Positions 8,264-17,776 of a DNA stretch of 64,000 nt are shown here, one piece after another. Source of the stretch: Asaia bogorensis (GTDB taxonomy: Bacteria; Pseudomonadota; Alphaproteobacteria; Reyranellales; Reyranellaceae); the NCBI GenBank assembly GCA_945889625.1, contig CAMDCE010000009.1, positions 1 to 64,000 of the forward strand, written 5' to 3'. Each line of letters opens with the position of its first letter. The first letter of the stretch is position 1. The notes beneath the pieces were generated by a model that was not told where the DNA came from, did no database searches, and saw only the letters and a program-made list of their open reading frames with translations. The translations under genes were made by a program, and so were the position numbers.

Positions 8264-9847
8264 TCAGGCGCGCTCGCGGATGTCGGCGAATTTTATCTTC
8301 GGGCTCTTCTCGGCGATGTAGCCCAGCTCCCAGGCGTTGCGCGCCAGGAATACCGGCGCGCCGTCACGATCCTCCGACATGCCGCCTCGGTTGGCCGACA
8401 TGAATTCCTCGAGGTCGGCCTTGGTCTCGGCCGAGATCCAGCGCGCGGTCTCGAACGGCGCCTGTTCGAGATCGATCATCACCGAGTATTCGGCCTCGAC
8501 GCGGGTCTTGAGCACATCGAGCTGCAGCTCGCCGACCACGCCCACAATGTTATCGCCGCCGATCACACGGCGGAACACCTGGGTTACGCCCTCTTCCGCG
8601 AGGTCTTCCAGCGCGCGCTTGAGCTGCTTGGACTTCATCGGATCCTCCAGCCGCACGCGCCGCAGGATTTCCGGCGCGAAGTTGGGGATGCCGACGATCT
8701 TGATCTGCTCGCCCTCGGTCAGCGTGTCGCCGACCCTGAGAACGCCGTGATTGGGAATGCCGATGATGTCGCCGGGCCAAGCCTCGTCGACGATCTCGCG
8801 CTCGCGGGCGAAGAACAGGATCGGTGAATTGACCGACAGCACCTTGCCGGTGCCCATTTGCGTGAGCTTCATGCCGCGGCGGAACTGGCCGCTGCACAGG
8901 CGCAGGAAGGCGACCCGGTCGCGATGGTTGGGGTCCATGTTGGCCTGGACCTTGAAGACGAAGCCCGTGACCTTGGGCTCGGTCGGCTCGATGGCGCGCG
9001 GCTCGGCCGGCTGCGGCCTGGGCGGCGGCGCCCAGGCGGCCAACGCATCCAGAAGCTCGCGCACGCCGAAATTATTGTAGGCGCTGCCGAAGAACACGGG
9101 AGTCAGGTGGCCGGCGCGATAGGACTCCATGTCGAAGGCCGGATAGCCCGCGCGCACCAGCTCGACATCCTCGGCGAGCTTGGGGTCGGTAATGGTGTAG
9201 TTCTCGATCAGCTCGCCGATGCGGCTTCTGTCGGTGTTGTCGAACACCAGCATGCGATCGTGTACGAGGTCGTAGGTGCCCTTGAACTGGTTGCCCGAGC
9301 CCTGCGGCCAGCTCATCGGCGTCACGTCGAGCGCCAGGGTCGAGGCGATCTCGTCGAGCAGCTCGATCGGGTCCTTGGACTCGCGGTCCATCTTGTTGAT
9401 GAAGGTGATGATCGGCACGTCGCGCAGCCGGCAGATCTCGAACAGCTTGCGGGTGCGCGCCTCGATGCCCTTGGCGGCGTCGATCACCATCACTGCCGAA
9501 TCGACGGCGGTCAGCGTGCGGTAGGTGTCCTCGCTAAAATCCTCATGGCCCGGCGTGTCGAGCAGGTTGAACACCGCGCCGCCATATTCGAAATGCATCA
9601 CCGAGGTGGTGACCGAGATGCCGCGCTGCTGCTCGATCTTCATCCAGTCGGAGCGCGCGCGCCTTGCCTCGCCCCGCGCCTTGACCGCACCCGCGACATG
9701 GATGGCGCCGCCGAACAGCAGCAGCTTTTCGGTGAGCGTCGTCTTGCCAGCATCGGGATGCGAGATGATCGCGAATGTCCGCCGCAGGCCGGAAGGATGG
9801 CCGGCCAGGCGGGCGTCGGAAACGGGAACTACGGCGGAATCGGGCAC
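8264..9847 (-). CDS. prfC: peptide chain release factor 3
   Basis: A 527-residue translational GTPase that recycles class I release factors from the ribosome after termination. All G motifs are visible: SHPDAGKTT (G1), GISVTTSV (G2), DTPGHEDF (G3), NKMD (G4). The C-terminus ending FADIRERA is typical. I start at GTG 9847 (GAAGG 11 nt upstream), which gives the length of E. coli RF3 (529). The open frame continues to ATG 10039, but that would run into the divergent SDR gene and add low-complexity residues unlike RF3. It stands alone and converges with the CaiB gene. Confidence 0.95.
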   Translation of the reverse strand: MPDSAVVPVSDARLAGHPSGLRRTFAIISHPDAGKTTLTEKLLLFGGAIHVAGAVKARGEARRARSDWMKIEQQRGISVTTSVMHFEYGGAVFNLLDTPGHEDFSEDTYRTLTAVDSAVMVIDAAKGIEARTRKLFEICRLRDVPIITFINKMDRESKDPIELLDEIASTLALDVTPMSWPQGSGNQFKGTYDLVHDRMLVFDNTDRSRIGELIENYTITDPKLAEDVELVRAGYPAFDMESYRAGHLTPVFFGSAYNNFGVRELLDALAAWAPPPRPQPAEPRAIEPTEPKVTGFVFKVQANMDPNHRDRVAFLRLCSGQFRRGMKLTQMGTGKVLSVNSPILFFAREREIVDEAWPGDIIGIPNHGVLRVGDTLTEGEQIKIVGIPNFAPEILRRVRLEDPMKSKQLKRALEDLAEEGVTQVFRRVIGGDNIVGVVGELQLDVLKTRVEAEYSVMIDLEQAPFETARWISAETKADLEEFMSANRGGMSEDRDGAPVFLARNAWELGYIAEKSPKIKFADIRERA

Positions 9848-9971
9848 TTGTTGCGGAACCTTCAGGGGTGCGAGGGGGTACCCGAGCCGTTCCGCAGCGT
9901 CAACCTCGCTCGCGAGGGCCCTGCTTGCTAAGGAAACCGGGCACAAGGACTCAAGCACGCAGGAGGAACGC

Positions 9972-10739
9972 ATGGCAGGACTTCTCGAGGGACACATCGC
10001 CGCCGTGACCGGCGGCGGATCGGGCATCGGACAGGGCATCTGCCAGGCCTATGCGCGGGAAGGCGCCCGGGTGATCATCCTCGACAGCAACCCCGGCGGC
10101 GCGAAGGAGACCGTCGATCTCATCACCGCCGCGGGCGGCAAGGCCTCGGCGGTGAAGCTCGACGTCACGGACCGGGCGGCGTGCAGGGCGGCGGCCAGCA
10201 AGATCGGCAAGAGCGGTAAGGTCTCGATTCTGGTCAACAATGCCGGCATCAACCGCCGCAATCCGATCACCGGCGACGCGGCGGCGGTGGCCAAGGACTG
10301 GGACGACATCCTGTCGATCAACCTCGACGGGGTGTTCAACGTCACCCACGCCTTCCTCGACCAGCTCCGCGCGACCAGGGGACGGATCGTCAATATCGGC
10401 TCGATCCAGTCGTTCGTGCATGTGAGCTGGCCCAACTCGGCCGCCTACACGACCTCCAAGCATGGCGTGCTGGGCTTCACGCGCGCGCTAGCGGCGGAGC
10501 TCGGCAAGGACGGCGTGCGCGTCAACGCCATCGGGCCCGGGCTGATCGAGACCAGGATCAACGCCGAGGCGCGGGCCAAGAACCCGGACATGGTGGCGAT
10601 GGTCATGCGGCACACACCGCTCAACCGCCCCGGCAAGCCCGAAGACATCGCGGGACCGGCCGTCTTCCTCGCCTCGGACCTGTCGGCCTATGTCACGGGC
10701 TGCATGGTCATGGCCGACGGCGGCTTCCGGACGGTGTGA
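9972..10739 (+). CDS. SDR family NAD(P)-dependent oxidoreductase
   Basis: A 255-residue classical short-chain dehydrogenase. Cofactor motif TGGGSGIGQG (about residues 14-23), NNAG, catalytic Ser in NIGSIQSF, YxxxK as YTTSK, and PG after the last strand (NAIGPGLIETR). Residues resemble 3-oxoacyl-ACP reductase or sugar dehydrogenases; the substrate is not determined. ATG 9972 follows AGGAGGAA closely. It is divergent from prfC across 124 bp and converges with the ABC-F gene. Confidence 0.88.
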   Translation: MAGLLEGHIAAVTGGGSGIGQGICQAYAREGARVIILDSNPGGAKETVDLITAAGGKASAVKLDVTDRAACRAAASKIGKSGKVSILVNNAGINRRNPITGDAAAVAKDWDDILSINLDGVFNVTHAFLDQLRATRGRIVNIGSIQSFVHVSWPNSAAYTTSKHGVLGFTRALAAELGKDGVRVNAIGPGLIETRINAEARAKNPDMVAMVMRHTPLNRPGKPEDIAGPAVFLASDLSAYVTGCMVMADGGFRTV

Positions 10740-10752
10740 ACGACCGGCGTGG

Positions 10753-12561
10753 CTAGCCGTTGAACTCCTCGCGCAGCATCTCCAGCTCCAGCCACTCGGT
10801 TTCCGCCGCCTCCAGCTCGGCTTGTGCAGCGCCCAGCCGTGCCGTCCTGAAAGCGAAGGACTTGGCGTCGCGGCGGTAGAGGTCGGGGTCGGCCAGGGCC
10901 CCGTTCAGGGTCGCCATCTCGGCCTGCAGTGCCGCCATCTTCTTGGGCAGCTCGGTCAGCGCCCGCTCGCGCTTGTATCCCAGGCGCTTGCCCGGGGCGC
11001 CCGAGTCGCGTGGCGCGGCAGGCTTCTCGCGGGCGCGCGAGGGCGTGACGCCGGTCGGCTCCACGCGCGGCCCGCGCTGGCTCACATAGTCGCTGTAGCC
11101 GCCGGCATACTCGATCGCGGTGCCGTCGCCTTCCAGCGCGATGGTCGAGGTCACGAGCCGGTCGAGGAAGTCGCGGTCGTGGCTCACCAGCAGGACGGTG
11201 CCGTCGTAGTCGTCGAGTGCCTCCTGTAGGAGGTCCAGCGTGTCGGCGTCGAGATCGTTGGTCGGCTCGTCGAGCACGATCATGTTGGAGGGCGCGGCCA
11301 GCGCCTTGGCGAGCAGCAGGCGGTTGCGCTCGCCGCCCGACAGGGTGCGCACCGGTTGGCGCGCCTGCTCGTCGCGGAACAGGTATTCGCGCAGGTAGGT
11401 CATCACATGGGTGAGGCGGCCGCGCACCAGCACATGGTCGTTGCGGTCGGCCAGCGTCTCCCACGGCGTCTTGTCGGGATCGAGATCGATGCGGCGCTGA
11501 TCGATCACGACCGGCAGGAGGTTGGTGCCGAGCTTCACGGTGCCGGAGTCGGGCTCGAGCTCGCCGATCAGCATCCTGAGCAGCGTCGTCTTGCCGGCGC
11601 CATTGGGGCCGATCAGCCCGATCCGGTTCTTGCGGAAGATCCGCGTCGAGAAATTCTCGACGATCGTCTTGTCGCCCCACCGCTTGGTGATGTTGCGTGC
11701 GGTGACCACCAGCGCGCCCGACGCCTCGGCCTGGCCCGCCTCGATGGTGGCGCGGCCGACCGGCCCGATCTGCTCGCGGCGCTGCGCCCGCAAGGCGGCG
11801 AGCGCGCGCAGGCGACCCTCGTTGCGCGTGCGCCGGGCGCGGATGCTCTTGCCCGCCCATTCGGTTTCGCGCTCGATCAGCCGGTCGAGCTTGTGCCGCT
11901 CCGTGGCCTCGCGCTCGATGATGTCGTTCGACCACGCCTCGAACTCGCCGTAGCCCCTGTCGAGCCGGCGCACGATGCCGCGGTCGAGCCACAGCACGGC
12001 GCGCGCCAAATTGCCGAGGAAGCGCCGGTCGTGGCTCACCATCACGTAGGCGCCGCGCCAGCGCGACAGCTTCTCCTCCAGCCACTCGATGGTCGGCAGA
12101 TCGAGATGATTGGTCGGCTCGTCGAGCAGCATGACGTCGGGCTCGCCGACCAGCGCGCGCGCCAGCGCCGCCCGCCGCGCCTCGCCGCCCGACAGCTCAC
12201 CCGGCGCGCGATCGCCGTCGAGCTTCATCTCCTCGAGGATGGCGGTGACGCGATAGTCGGACGGTCCCGGCGAATCGGCGAGCACGCCCGCGACATAGCC
12301 GGCGACGGTGGCCTGGCCGGCGAAATCGGGCTCCTGGGGAAGCGTGGCGATCGTGGCGCCAGGCTGGGCGAAGCGGGTGCCACCGTCGGCGATCGGCTCG
12401 CCGGCCAAGATGCGCAGCAGGGTCGACTTGCCGGCCCCGTTGCGGCCCACCAGCGACAGGCGCTCGCCGGGCGCAATCGACAGGTCGACGCCGTCCAGGA
12501 TCGTCTGGTCGCCCAGGTGGAAACGGATGCCCGTCAGCGCAAGGAGGGGTGGATCAGCCAT
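10753..12561 (-). CDS. ABC-F family ATP-binding protein (Uup type)
   Basis: A 602-residue protein with two ABC ATPase domains and no membrane segment. Domain 1: GRNGAGKST, signature LSGGEARR, Walker B VMLLDEPTNHLD; domain 2: GPNGAGKTT, LSGGERNR, MIVLDEPTNDLD. A linker of about 80 charged residues separates them, and a C-terminal coiled-coil extension (about 520-602, rich in KKMAALQAEM and ELEAAETEW) is the hallmark of Uup rather than EttA. ABC-F proteins act on ribosomes or nucleic acids. Divergent from the next gene by 81 bp. Confidence 0.9.
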   Translation of the reverse strand: MADPPLLALTGIRFHLGDQTILDGVDLSIAPGERLSLVGRNGAGKSTLLRILAGEPIADGGTRFAQPGATIATLPQEPDFAGQATVAGYVAGVLADSPGPSDYRVTAILEEMKLDGDRAPGELSGGEARRAALARALVGEPDVMLLDEPTNHLDLPTIEWLEEKLSRWRGAYVMVSHDRRFLGNLARAVLWLDRGIVRRLDRGYGEFEAWSNDIIEREATERHKLDRLIERETEWAGKSIRARRTRNEGRLRALAALRAQRREQIGPVGRATIEAGQAEASGALVVTARNITKRWGDKTIVENFSTRIFRKNRIGLIGPNGAGKTTLLRMLIGELEPDSGTVKLGTNLLPVVIDQRRIDLDPDKTPWETLADRNDHVLVRGRLTHVMTYLREYLFRDEQARQPVRTLSGGERNRLLLAKALAAPSNMIVLDEPTNDLDADTLDLLQEALDDYDGTVLLVSHDRDFLDRLVTSTIALEGDGTAIEYAGGYSDYVSQRGPRVEPTGVTPSRAREKPAAPRDSGAPGKRLGYKRERALTELPKKMAALQAEMATLNGALADPDLYRRDAKSFAFRTARLGAAQAELEAAETEWLELEMLREEFNG

Positions 12562-12642
12562 GGGTCCTTAAAGTGGGGAGCGGGCTGTCATGGCCGAAGC
12601 TGTCCACAACGGCAAGGGCCGCGCTGCACGGTATGGTCACGC

Positions 12643-13593
12643 ATGCTGCAGGTCGTGGGGGAACCGAGGCGGATCGATCGCGCCATCCGGCGCCTGCAAA
12701 GTGCGCTCAAGGGCGTGCCGGCGCGCAGCGTGCGACTGACCTGGCGCGGCGGCGAGTTGCGCACCACCATCCACTGGGCGCGCGACGATTCCTTCTGGTG
12801 GGCCTTCGAGCCGCGCAGCGCCCGCGACGGCGTCGCGGCACGCCACGCGCTGCTGCTCGGCCACGCGCCGAACGCGCCGACCAAGCGCGAGAGCATCACC
12901 TGCGAGATCAATCTGCCGCGAGCTGGCAGCGACCGCAAAGTGGCCGGTGTCATCGTCGTCGACGAAGCAGGCGCGCTGTTCCTCGCCCATTCCGGCCGCA
13001 TGGGCGGCGCGCGGACCGGGCAGCGCAAGTCGGGCTTCCGCGACTTCCTGGCCGACGGCGTGTGGCGTAGGATCCGCTGGCCCGACGGCGAGGAACGCGA
13101 GGCGCTCATCGTGGCGCCGCTCGACAGTCCGCGGCTGACCCGCCTGCTCGGCCAGTTCGTCGATGCGGTGCGCCGCTTCAAGGCGGGCGACGCGCCGGAG
13201 GAACGGACGGGATTGTGCGTCGAGCCGATGCTGGTCGATTCGGCGGCAGCGGCCTGCGACCGGCGGCTGGTCGACGTGGCGCTGCACGAGGAACTGGTCA
13301 AGCGCGGCCTGTTCGGCGGTGCCGACGATCTCTTCTCGCTGCGCGGCGAGCGGCCGCAGCCGCTGTTCGCCCTGGTGGCCGACGGCCGGCCCGAGGAACT
13401 CGCCATGGCAGTGGGATCGCTGTCGCTCGCCTCGGCGCGCGGCGGGCGTGACGTCAAGGCGATCCTGATCGCGCCGGCGACGCTGGCCGACCGCGATGGT
13501 GCGGCGCTCGATGCCCTGCCCTTCGTCTGCGTGCGCTTCCGCTGGCGCGGCGCGCGCGCCGTTTTCGATGGACTGGACGATGCTCTCGCGTGA
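12643..13593 (+). CDS. hypothetical protein, 316 residues
   Basis: I do not recognise this family. The protein is soluble, rich in Arg and Ala, with no signal peptide or membrane segment. Recognisable stretches are LTWRGGELRTTIHWARDDSF, GVIVVDEAGALFLAHSGRMG, a basic segment GQRKSGFRDFL and a C-terminal alternation of hydrophobic strands (DVKAILIAPA, VCVRFRWRG). I place the start at ATG 12643 because the frame upstream to 11356 lies antisense to the ABC-F gene. Codon use matches the neighbours, so it is a resident gene. The DUF1491 gene follows 24 bp downstream on the same strand. Confidence 0.7.
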   Translation: MLQVVGEPRRIDRAIRRLQSALKGVPARSVRLTWRGGELRTTIHWARDDSFWWAFEPRSARDGVAARHALLLGHAPNAPTKRESITCEINLPRAGSDRKVAGVIVVDEAGALFLAHSGRMGGARTGQRKSGFRDFLADGVWRRIRWPDGEEREALIVAPLDSPRLTRLLGQFVDAVRRFKAGDAPEERTGLCVEPMLVDSAAAACDRRLVDVALHEELVKRGLFGGADDLFSLRGERPQPLFALVADGRPEELAMAVGSLSLASARGGRDVKAILIAPATLADRDGAALDALPFVCVRFRWRGARAVFDGLDDALA

Positions 13594-13617
13594 GGGCTCT
13601 GGCCCGGGTAGTGCCGG

Positions 13618-13953
13618 ATGGTAATGGGGCTCACGACCGGGCTGTGGGTGAGCGCGCAGGTGCGCATCTGCGACCGCAACTTCATCCCCGCCACCATCGT
13701 GCGCCGGGGCGATCCCGACGCCGGCACGGTGCTGCTGAAGCTCAACCGCTTCGAGGCGGGCGTGACCGTCTACACGCAGGCCAGCACCATGAGCGACGAG
13801 CCGGCCTGGAGCCGCGGCACCGGTCCCACCCCGGTCACCGAGGCCGAAGCCGACGCCTACATTACCCGCCAGGTGCAGTACGACCCCGACGTCTGGGTGC
13901 TCGAGATCGAGGACCGCAAGGGCCAGTACCAGATGGACGGGAAGGTCGTTTAG
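13618..13953 (+). CDS. DUF1491 family protein
   Basis: A 111-residue protein of unknown function found mainly in alphaproteobacteria, recognised by the opening LTTGLWVSAQVRICDRN, RRGDPDAGTVLLKLNR, the central GTGPTPVTEAEADAYI and the acidic VLEIEDRKG. It is soluble. ATG 13618 or the second ATG at 13624 could start it. It is 24 bp behind the unrecognised gene and probably shares its transcript; its stop is 5 nt from a palindromic repeat. Confidence 0.75.
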   Translation: MVMGLTTGLWVSAQVRICDRNFIPATIVRRGDPDAGTVLLKLNRFEAGVTVYTQASTMSDEPAWSRGTGPTPVTEAEADAYITRQVQYDPDVWVLEIEDRKGQYQMDGKVV

Positions 13954-13957
13954 TTCT

Positions 13958-14059
13958 GTCGTCCTGAGCGCAGCGAAGGACCTCACAGATTGACCAGACA
14001 CGGGCCGGTGTCCATCTGGCACCGAGTGCTGTTCGCACGTGAGGTCCTTCGCTGCGCTC
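13958..14059. repeat. GTCGTCCTGAGC-type palindromic repeat, copy 3
   Basis: Perfect 21-bp inverted arms at 13966-13986 and 14039-14059, with GTCGTCCT in front of the left arm but no matching end on the right, so this copy is cut on one side. It lies between the convergent DUF1491 and LysM/M23 genes. Confidence 0.78.
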
Positions 14060-14061
14060 GA

Positions 14062-14079
14062 GGCGGAGATTACTCCGCC
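14062..14079. terminator. short hairpin downstream of the LysM/M23 gene
   Basis: GGCGGAG, loop ATTA, CTCCGCC. It sits 15 bp past the minus-strand stop of the LysM/M23 gene and next to repeat copy 3; no T-run is present. Confidence 0.4.
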
Positions 14080-14094
14080 GCCGACGACATGAAG

Positions 14095-14961
14095 CTATTG
14101 CCCGGGCAGCACCGTCATCGGGTCGACGGTCTTGTTGCCGCGGCGGACCTCGAAGTGAAGCTTCGACTCAGGCCCGACCTTGGCGATGGCCTGGCCTTTC
14201 TTGACCGTGTCGCCCTTCTTCACCAGAAGCTGCTCGTTCTGCGCATAGGCCGTGATGTAGCCGCCGTTATGGCTGACCAGCAGCAAGTTGCCCATGCCGC
14301 GCACCTTGTTGCCGGCATAGACAACCGTGCCGCCATCGGCGGCCTTCACCGGTGCGCCCTTCTCGGCCTGGATGTCGATGCCGTCGTTCTTCTGGCCGCC
14401 CGCGCCGGTGCCGTAGCCGGCCACGACCTTGCCCTGCACCGGCCATTCGAAGCGCGGCGGCGGGGTCGCCGGCACGGTGACCGAGGGGCTGGCGGGACTG
14501 AGCGGCGTCGGCTCGCCGGCGGCAGGCTGCGCGCGCGTCGGCTCGCCCTGGCCCGGCGGCGGCAGGTTCTCCTGCTTGACCGGCCCGCTGGAGCCTGCAG
14601 GAGCGGCTGCCGTCTCCGTCGGCGGCGTGGGCGCCACATACTTGGCGCCCGGCACCTTCAGGGTCTGGGCGGCACGCAGTTTGTAGGGCGGCTTCAGCTG
14701 GTTGGCGTCGACGATGGACTGCGTCGACACGCCATAGCGCTGGGCGATGCCGTCGACCGTGTCCTTGTCCTTCACAACATAGCTCGGCACGGCATTGGGA
14801 CCGGCGGCGGAGCCGGGATATTCCATGGTGCCCTCGCGGGCACTATAGAAGAAGCCGTCTATCGAGGTGCAGGCGCCGAGCGCGACCGACAGCACCGCCA
14901 TTGTACCCAGCGTGCGCATCCGGCCGGCCCATCGCGAGGGGTAGCGAGGGGCTCTTTTCAT
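14095..14961 (-). CDS. LysM and M23-domain lipoprotein (NlpD-like)
   Basis: A 288-residue envelope protein. A signal peptide ends in the lipobox ALGAC (lipidated C31). A LysM peptidoglycan-binding domain covers about 60-105 (YVVKDKDTVDGIAQRYGVST), then a Pro/Ala linker, then an M23 domain about 170-285. The M23 metal ligands are degenerate: the usual HxGxD is NDGID, and the YAHL segment is AYAQNE, although LHFEVR remains. This loss is typical of NlpD/EnvC proteins, which activate amidases during division instead of cutting peptidoglycan themselves. It is the last gene of the 12-gene minus-strand cluster, 65 bp behind pcm. Confidence 0.88.
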   Translation of the reverse strand: MKRAPRYPSRWAGRMRTLGTMAVLSVALGACTSIDGFFYSAREGTMEYPGSAAGPNAVPSYVVKDKDTVDGIAQRYGVSTQSIVDANQLKPPYKLRAAQTLKVPGAKYVAPTPPTETAAAPAGSSGPVKQENLPPPGQGEPTRAQPAAGEPTPLSPASPSVTVPATPPPRFEWPVQGKVVAGYGTGAGGQKNDGIDIQAEKGAPVKAADGGTVVYAGNKVRGMGNLLLVSHNGGYITAYAQNEQLLVKKGDTVKKGQAIAKVGPESKLHFEVRRGNKTVDPMTVLPGQ

Positions 14962-15026
14962 GGGCCCATTCTACTGCATCACGATTCGGGCGGGAATAGG
15001 ACGCTGCGCATTAGCGCAGCGCCTGG

Positions 15027-15674
15027 TTAGCCCTGGCCCAGCACCGGCAGGGCGCCGGTCACCAGCGGCACAAAGCGCACCGGCATCAGGGTGTCGCGCT
15101 TGAGCCCGCTCTCGCCCTTGACGATGCGCTCGACTACCTGGGCGGTGGGATCGCGCCCGACCGGCACGATCAGGATGCCGCCCAGCGCCAGCTGGTCGAT
15201 CAGCGCCTGCGGCCGCTCTTCGGCCGCGGCGGTGACGATGATGCGGTCGAACGGCGCCTGGCCCGGCCAGCCCTTGCTGCCGTCGCCGATGTCGAACACG
15301 ACGTTGTGGATACGCAGCTCGATCAGCAGCCGCTCAGCCTCCTTGGACAGGGGCTTGTAGCGCTCGATCGAGTAGACGCGGCGGGCGAGCTTGGCCAGCA
15401 CGGCCGCTTGGTAGCCCGAGCCGGTACCGACCTCGAGCACCTTCATGCGCGGGCCGACGCGCAGCGCCTCGGTCATGGCCGCCACCACCAGCGGCTGGCT
15501 GATGGTCTGGCCGAAGGAAATCGGCAGCGCGGTGTTCTCCCAGGCGCGCTCGGCGAAGGCGGCCGAGACGAACCGCTCGCGGTCGACCGAGCCGATCGCC
15601 GCCAGCACGTTTTCGTCGGAGATGCCGGATTGCCGGAGCTCCGCGAGCAGACGTTGCATGGCCGCGACGTTCAC
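15027..15674 (-). CDS. pcm: protein-L-isoaspartate O-methyltransferase
   Basis: A 215-residue SAM-dependent methyltransferase that starts repair of isoaspartyl residues in damaged proteins. Family motifs: VDRERFV, NTALPISFGQTISQP, the SAM-binding LEVGTGSGYQAAVLA, YSIER, and GGILIVPVGR near the end. GTG 15674 is the start used here; an internal ATG at 15659 is the alternative and costs only five residues. It follows surE by 15 bp, the conserved surE-pcm order. Confidence 0.93.
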   Translation of the reverse strand: MNVAAMQRLLAELRQSGISDENVLAAIGSVDRERFVSAAFAERAWENTALPISFGQTISQPLVVAAMTEALRVGPRMKVLEVGTGSGYQAAVLAKLARRVYSIERYKPLSKEAERLLIELRIHNVVFDIGDGSKGWPGQAPFDRIIVTAAAEERPQALIDQLALGGILIVPVGRDPTAQVVERIVKGESGLKRDTLMPVRFVPLVTGALPVLGQG

Positions 15675-15689
15675 CGCGCCCGCCCCGCT

Positions 15690-16472
15690 TCAGGCCGCCG
15701 CGAACTGCTGGGCAAGCTTGCGGCGCATGGCCTCGTGCGTGAGGTCGAGATGGAGCGGTGTAACCGAGATGTAGCCCGACCGGATGGCAGCGATGTCGCT
15801 CGCCTCATCGATCTCGCTCTCCTGCGGCTGATAGCCGATCCAGTAGTAGGCACCGCCGCGCGGGTCGGTGCGCTCGATGATATAGCCGCCGAAGGCACGC
15901 GTGCCCTGGCGTGTCACCTTGGTGCCCTTGACGGAGGCCGAGACCACGTCGGGAAAATTGATGTTCACGAAAGCGTTGCGCGGCCACTCCGCCGCCAGCA
16001 CCTGGCGCGCTACTGCGGCACCATGATGGGTGGCGGTCCCCCACTTCACCGGATGGTCGTGGGTATAGGCCTGGCTGAAGGCGATCGAGTGAAGGCCGAG
16101 CAGGCAGCCTTCCATGGCGCCGGCGATGGTGCCGGAATAGGTCACGTCGTCGGCCATGTTGGTGCCGCGGTTGACGCCCGACAGCACGATGTCGGGCTTG
16201 CGGTCCTTCAAGAGGTGCTTGACGGCAAACAGCACGCAGTCGGTCGGCGTGCCTTCCAGGGCATACTTGCGCTCGCTCACCTCGCGCATGCGGATCGGCC
16301 GCGACAGCGACAGCGAATGGCCGGCGCCGCTCTGGTTGACTTCGGGCGCCACCACCCAGACGTCGCTCGAGAGCTGGTCGGCGATCTCAATCAGGGCGTC
16401 CAAACCGGGCGCGTGGATGCCGTCGTCGTTGGTGACGAGGATGCGCGCCTTGGCGAGGTTGACCGGCTTCAC
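15690..16472 (-). CDS. surE: 5'-nucleotidase SurE
   Basis: A 260-residue metal-dependent nucleoside monophosphatase. Metal site and family motifs: ILVTNDDG near the N-terminus, [34 protein letters not shown], and NINFP. I start at GTG 16472, giving [11 protein letters not shown]; this GTG overlaps the TGA of serS (GTGA), so the two genes are translationally coupled. The open frame upstream lies inside serS and is rejected. Confidence 0.93.
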   Translation of the reverse strand: MKPVNLAKARILVTNDDGIHAPGLDALIEIADQLSSDVWVVAPEVNQSGAGHSLSLSRPIRMREVSERKYALEGTPTDCVLFAVKHLLKDRKPDIVLSGVNRGTNMADDVTYSGTIAGAMEGCLLGLHSIAFSQAYTHDHPVKWGTATHHGAAVARQVLAAEWPRNAFVNINFPDVVSASVKGTKVTRQGTRAFGGYIIERTDPRGGAYYWIGYQPQESEIDEASDIAAIRSGYISVTPLHLDLTHEAMRRKLAQQFAAA

Positions 16473-17773
16473 TTGGTGGGCCTTTTTTGCGTGGCGGCCG
16501 GTCCGGGGATCTGCGCAAGACCGCCCATGTAGGGCTTGAGCGCGTCCGGGATCGTGACCGACCCATCCTCGTTCTGATAGTTCTCCAGCACTGCGATCAG
16601 GGTGCGGCCGACGGCGAGGCCCGAACCGTTCAGGGTATGGACGAAGCGCGTGCCCTTGCCTTCCTTCGGCCGATAGCGGGCGTTCATGCGGCGCGCCTGG
16701 TAGTCGCCGCAGTTGGAGCAGCTCGAGATCTCGCGGTAGGCGTTTTGTCCCGGCAGCCAGACTTCGATGTCGTAGGTCTTGCGCGACGCTGGGCCCATGT
16801 CGCCGCCGCACAGCACGATGGTGCGGAAGGCGAGGCCAAGGCGCTTCAACACTTCCTCGGCGCGGCCCGTCATGCGCTCGTGCTCGGCGGCAGACTGCTC
16901 GGGCGTGGAAATGCTGACCAGTTCGACCTTGGGGAACTGGTGCTGGCGGATCATGCCGCGCGTATCCTTGCCCGCCGCGCCCGCCTCGGAGCGGAAGCAC
17001 GGCGTCCAGGCGGTGTAGCGCAGCGGCAGCTCCTTCTCGTCGAGCAACGCGTCGTTCACCAGATTGGTGAGCGGCAGCTCGGCTGTCGGGATCAGCCAGT
17101 AGCCGTTGTCGGTATGGAACATGTCCTCGGCGAAGCGCGGCAGCTGGCCGACACCGTAGGCAGCGTTGTCCCGCACCAGGAACGGCGGGTTGACCTCGGT
17201 ATAGCCACCCTCTTCCGAGGTATGCAGGTCGAGCATGAACTGGGCGATCGCCCGCTCAAGCTTGGCGAGATTCTTCTTCAGCACGACGAAGCGCGCGCCC
17301 GACATCTTGCTGGCAGCCGCAAAGTCCATCTCGCCGGTCGCCTCGCCCAGCGCCACGTGGTCCTTGGGTACGAAGCTGAAATTGCGCTGGTTGCCGTGGC
17401 GGCGGATCTCGACGTTGGCGGTCTCGTCGCTGCCTGCGGGCACGTCGACGAATGGCAGGTTGGGCAGCACTTCGAGCCGCCGTGTCAACTCGGCGTCGAG
17501 TTCGGCGGCCAGCGCCTCACCCTTTCCCAGGCTCTCCTCCAGTGCCGTGACCTCGGCCATCAGGGCGTCGGCGTTCTCGCCCTTGCGCTTGGCCATGCCG
17601 ATCTGCTGGCTGAGCGTCTTGCGCCGTGCCTGTATGCCTTCGCTCTCGGTGATCGCCGCGCGGCGGCGCGCGTCGATCGCCAGGATCTCGGCCGACAGCG
17701 CCGCCAGGTTGCGCTTCTTCAGGCCGGCGTCGAAGGCGGCGGGGTTCTCGCGGATGAAGCGTATGTCGTGCAT
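16469..17773 (-). CDS. serS: seryl-tRNA synthetase
   Basis: A 434-residue class II aminoacyl-tRNA synthetase charging tRNA-Ser. The N-terminal coiled-coil arm (about 25-105, [20 protein letters not shown] onward) binds the tRNA long arm; the catalytic core has motif 2 ([19 protein letters not shown]) and motif 3 ([18 protein letters not shown]). Length is normal for bacteria. It follows tatC after 3 bp and overlaps surE by 4. Confidence 0.96.
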   Translation of the reverse strand: MHDIRFIRENPAAFDAGLKKRNLAALSAEILAIDARRRAAITESEGIQARRKTLSQQIGMAKRKGENADALMAEVTALEESLGKGEALAAELDAELTRRLEVLPNLPFVDVPAGSDETANVEIRRHGNQRNFSFVPKDHVALGEATGEMDFAAASKMSGARFVVLKKNLAKLERAIAQFMLDLHTSEEGGYTEVNPPFLVRDNAAYGVGQLPRFAEDMFHTDNGYWLIPTAELPLTNLVNDALLDEKELPLRYTAWTPCFRSEAGAAGKDTRGMIRQHQFPKVELVSISTPEQSAAEHERMTGRAEEVLKRLGLAFRTIVLCGGDMGPASRKTYDIEVWLPGQNAYREISSCSNCGDYQARRMNARYRPKEGKGTRFVHTLNGSGLAVGRTLIAVLENYQNEDGSVTIPDALKPYMGGLAQIPGPAATQKRPTK

Positions 17774-17776
17774 GGC

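Noticed and set aside
9848..10039. N-terminal extension of release factor 3
   Set aside because: It overlaps the divergent SDR gene; the GTG at 9847 gives the normal family length.
11356..12642. Long upstream extension of the 316-residue gene
   Set aside because: It is antisense to the ABC-F gene and has no conserved motif; the start at 12643 is far more plausible.
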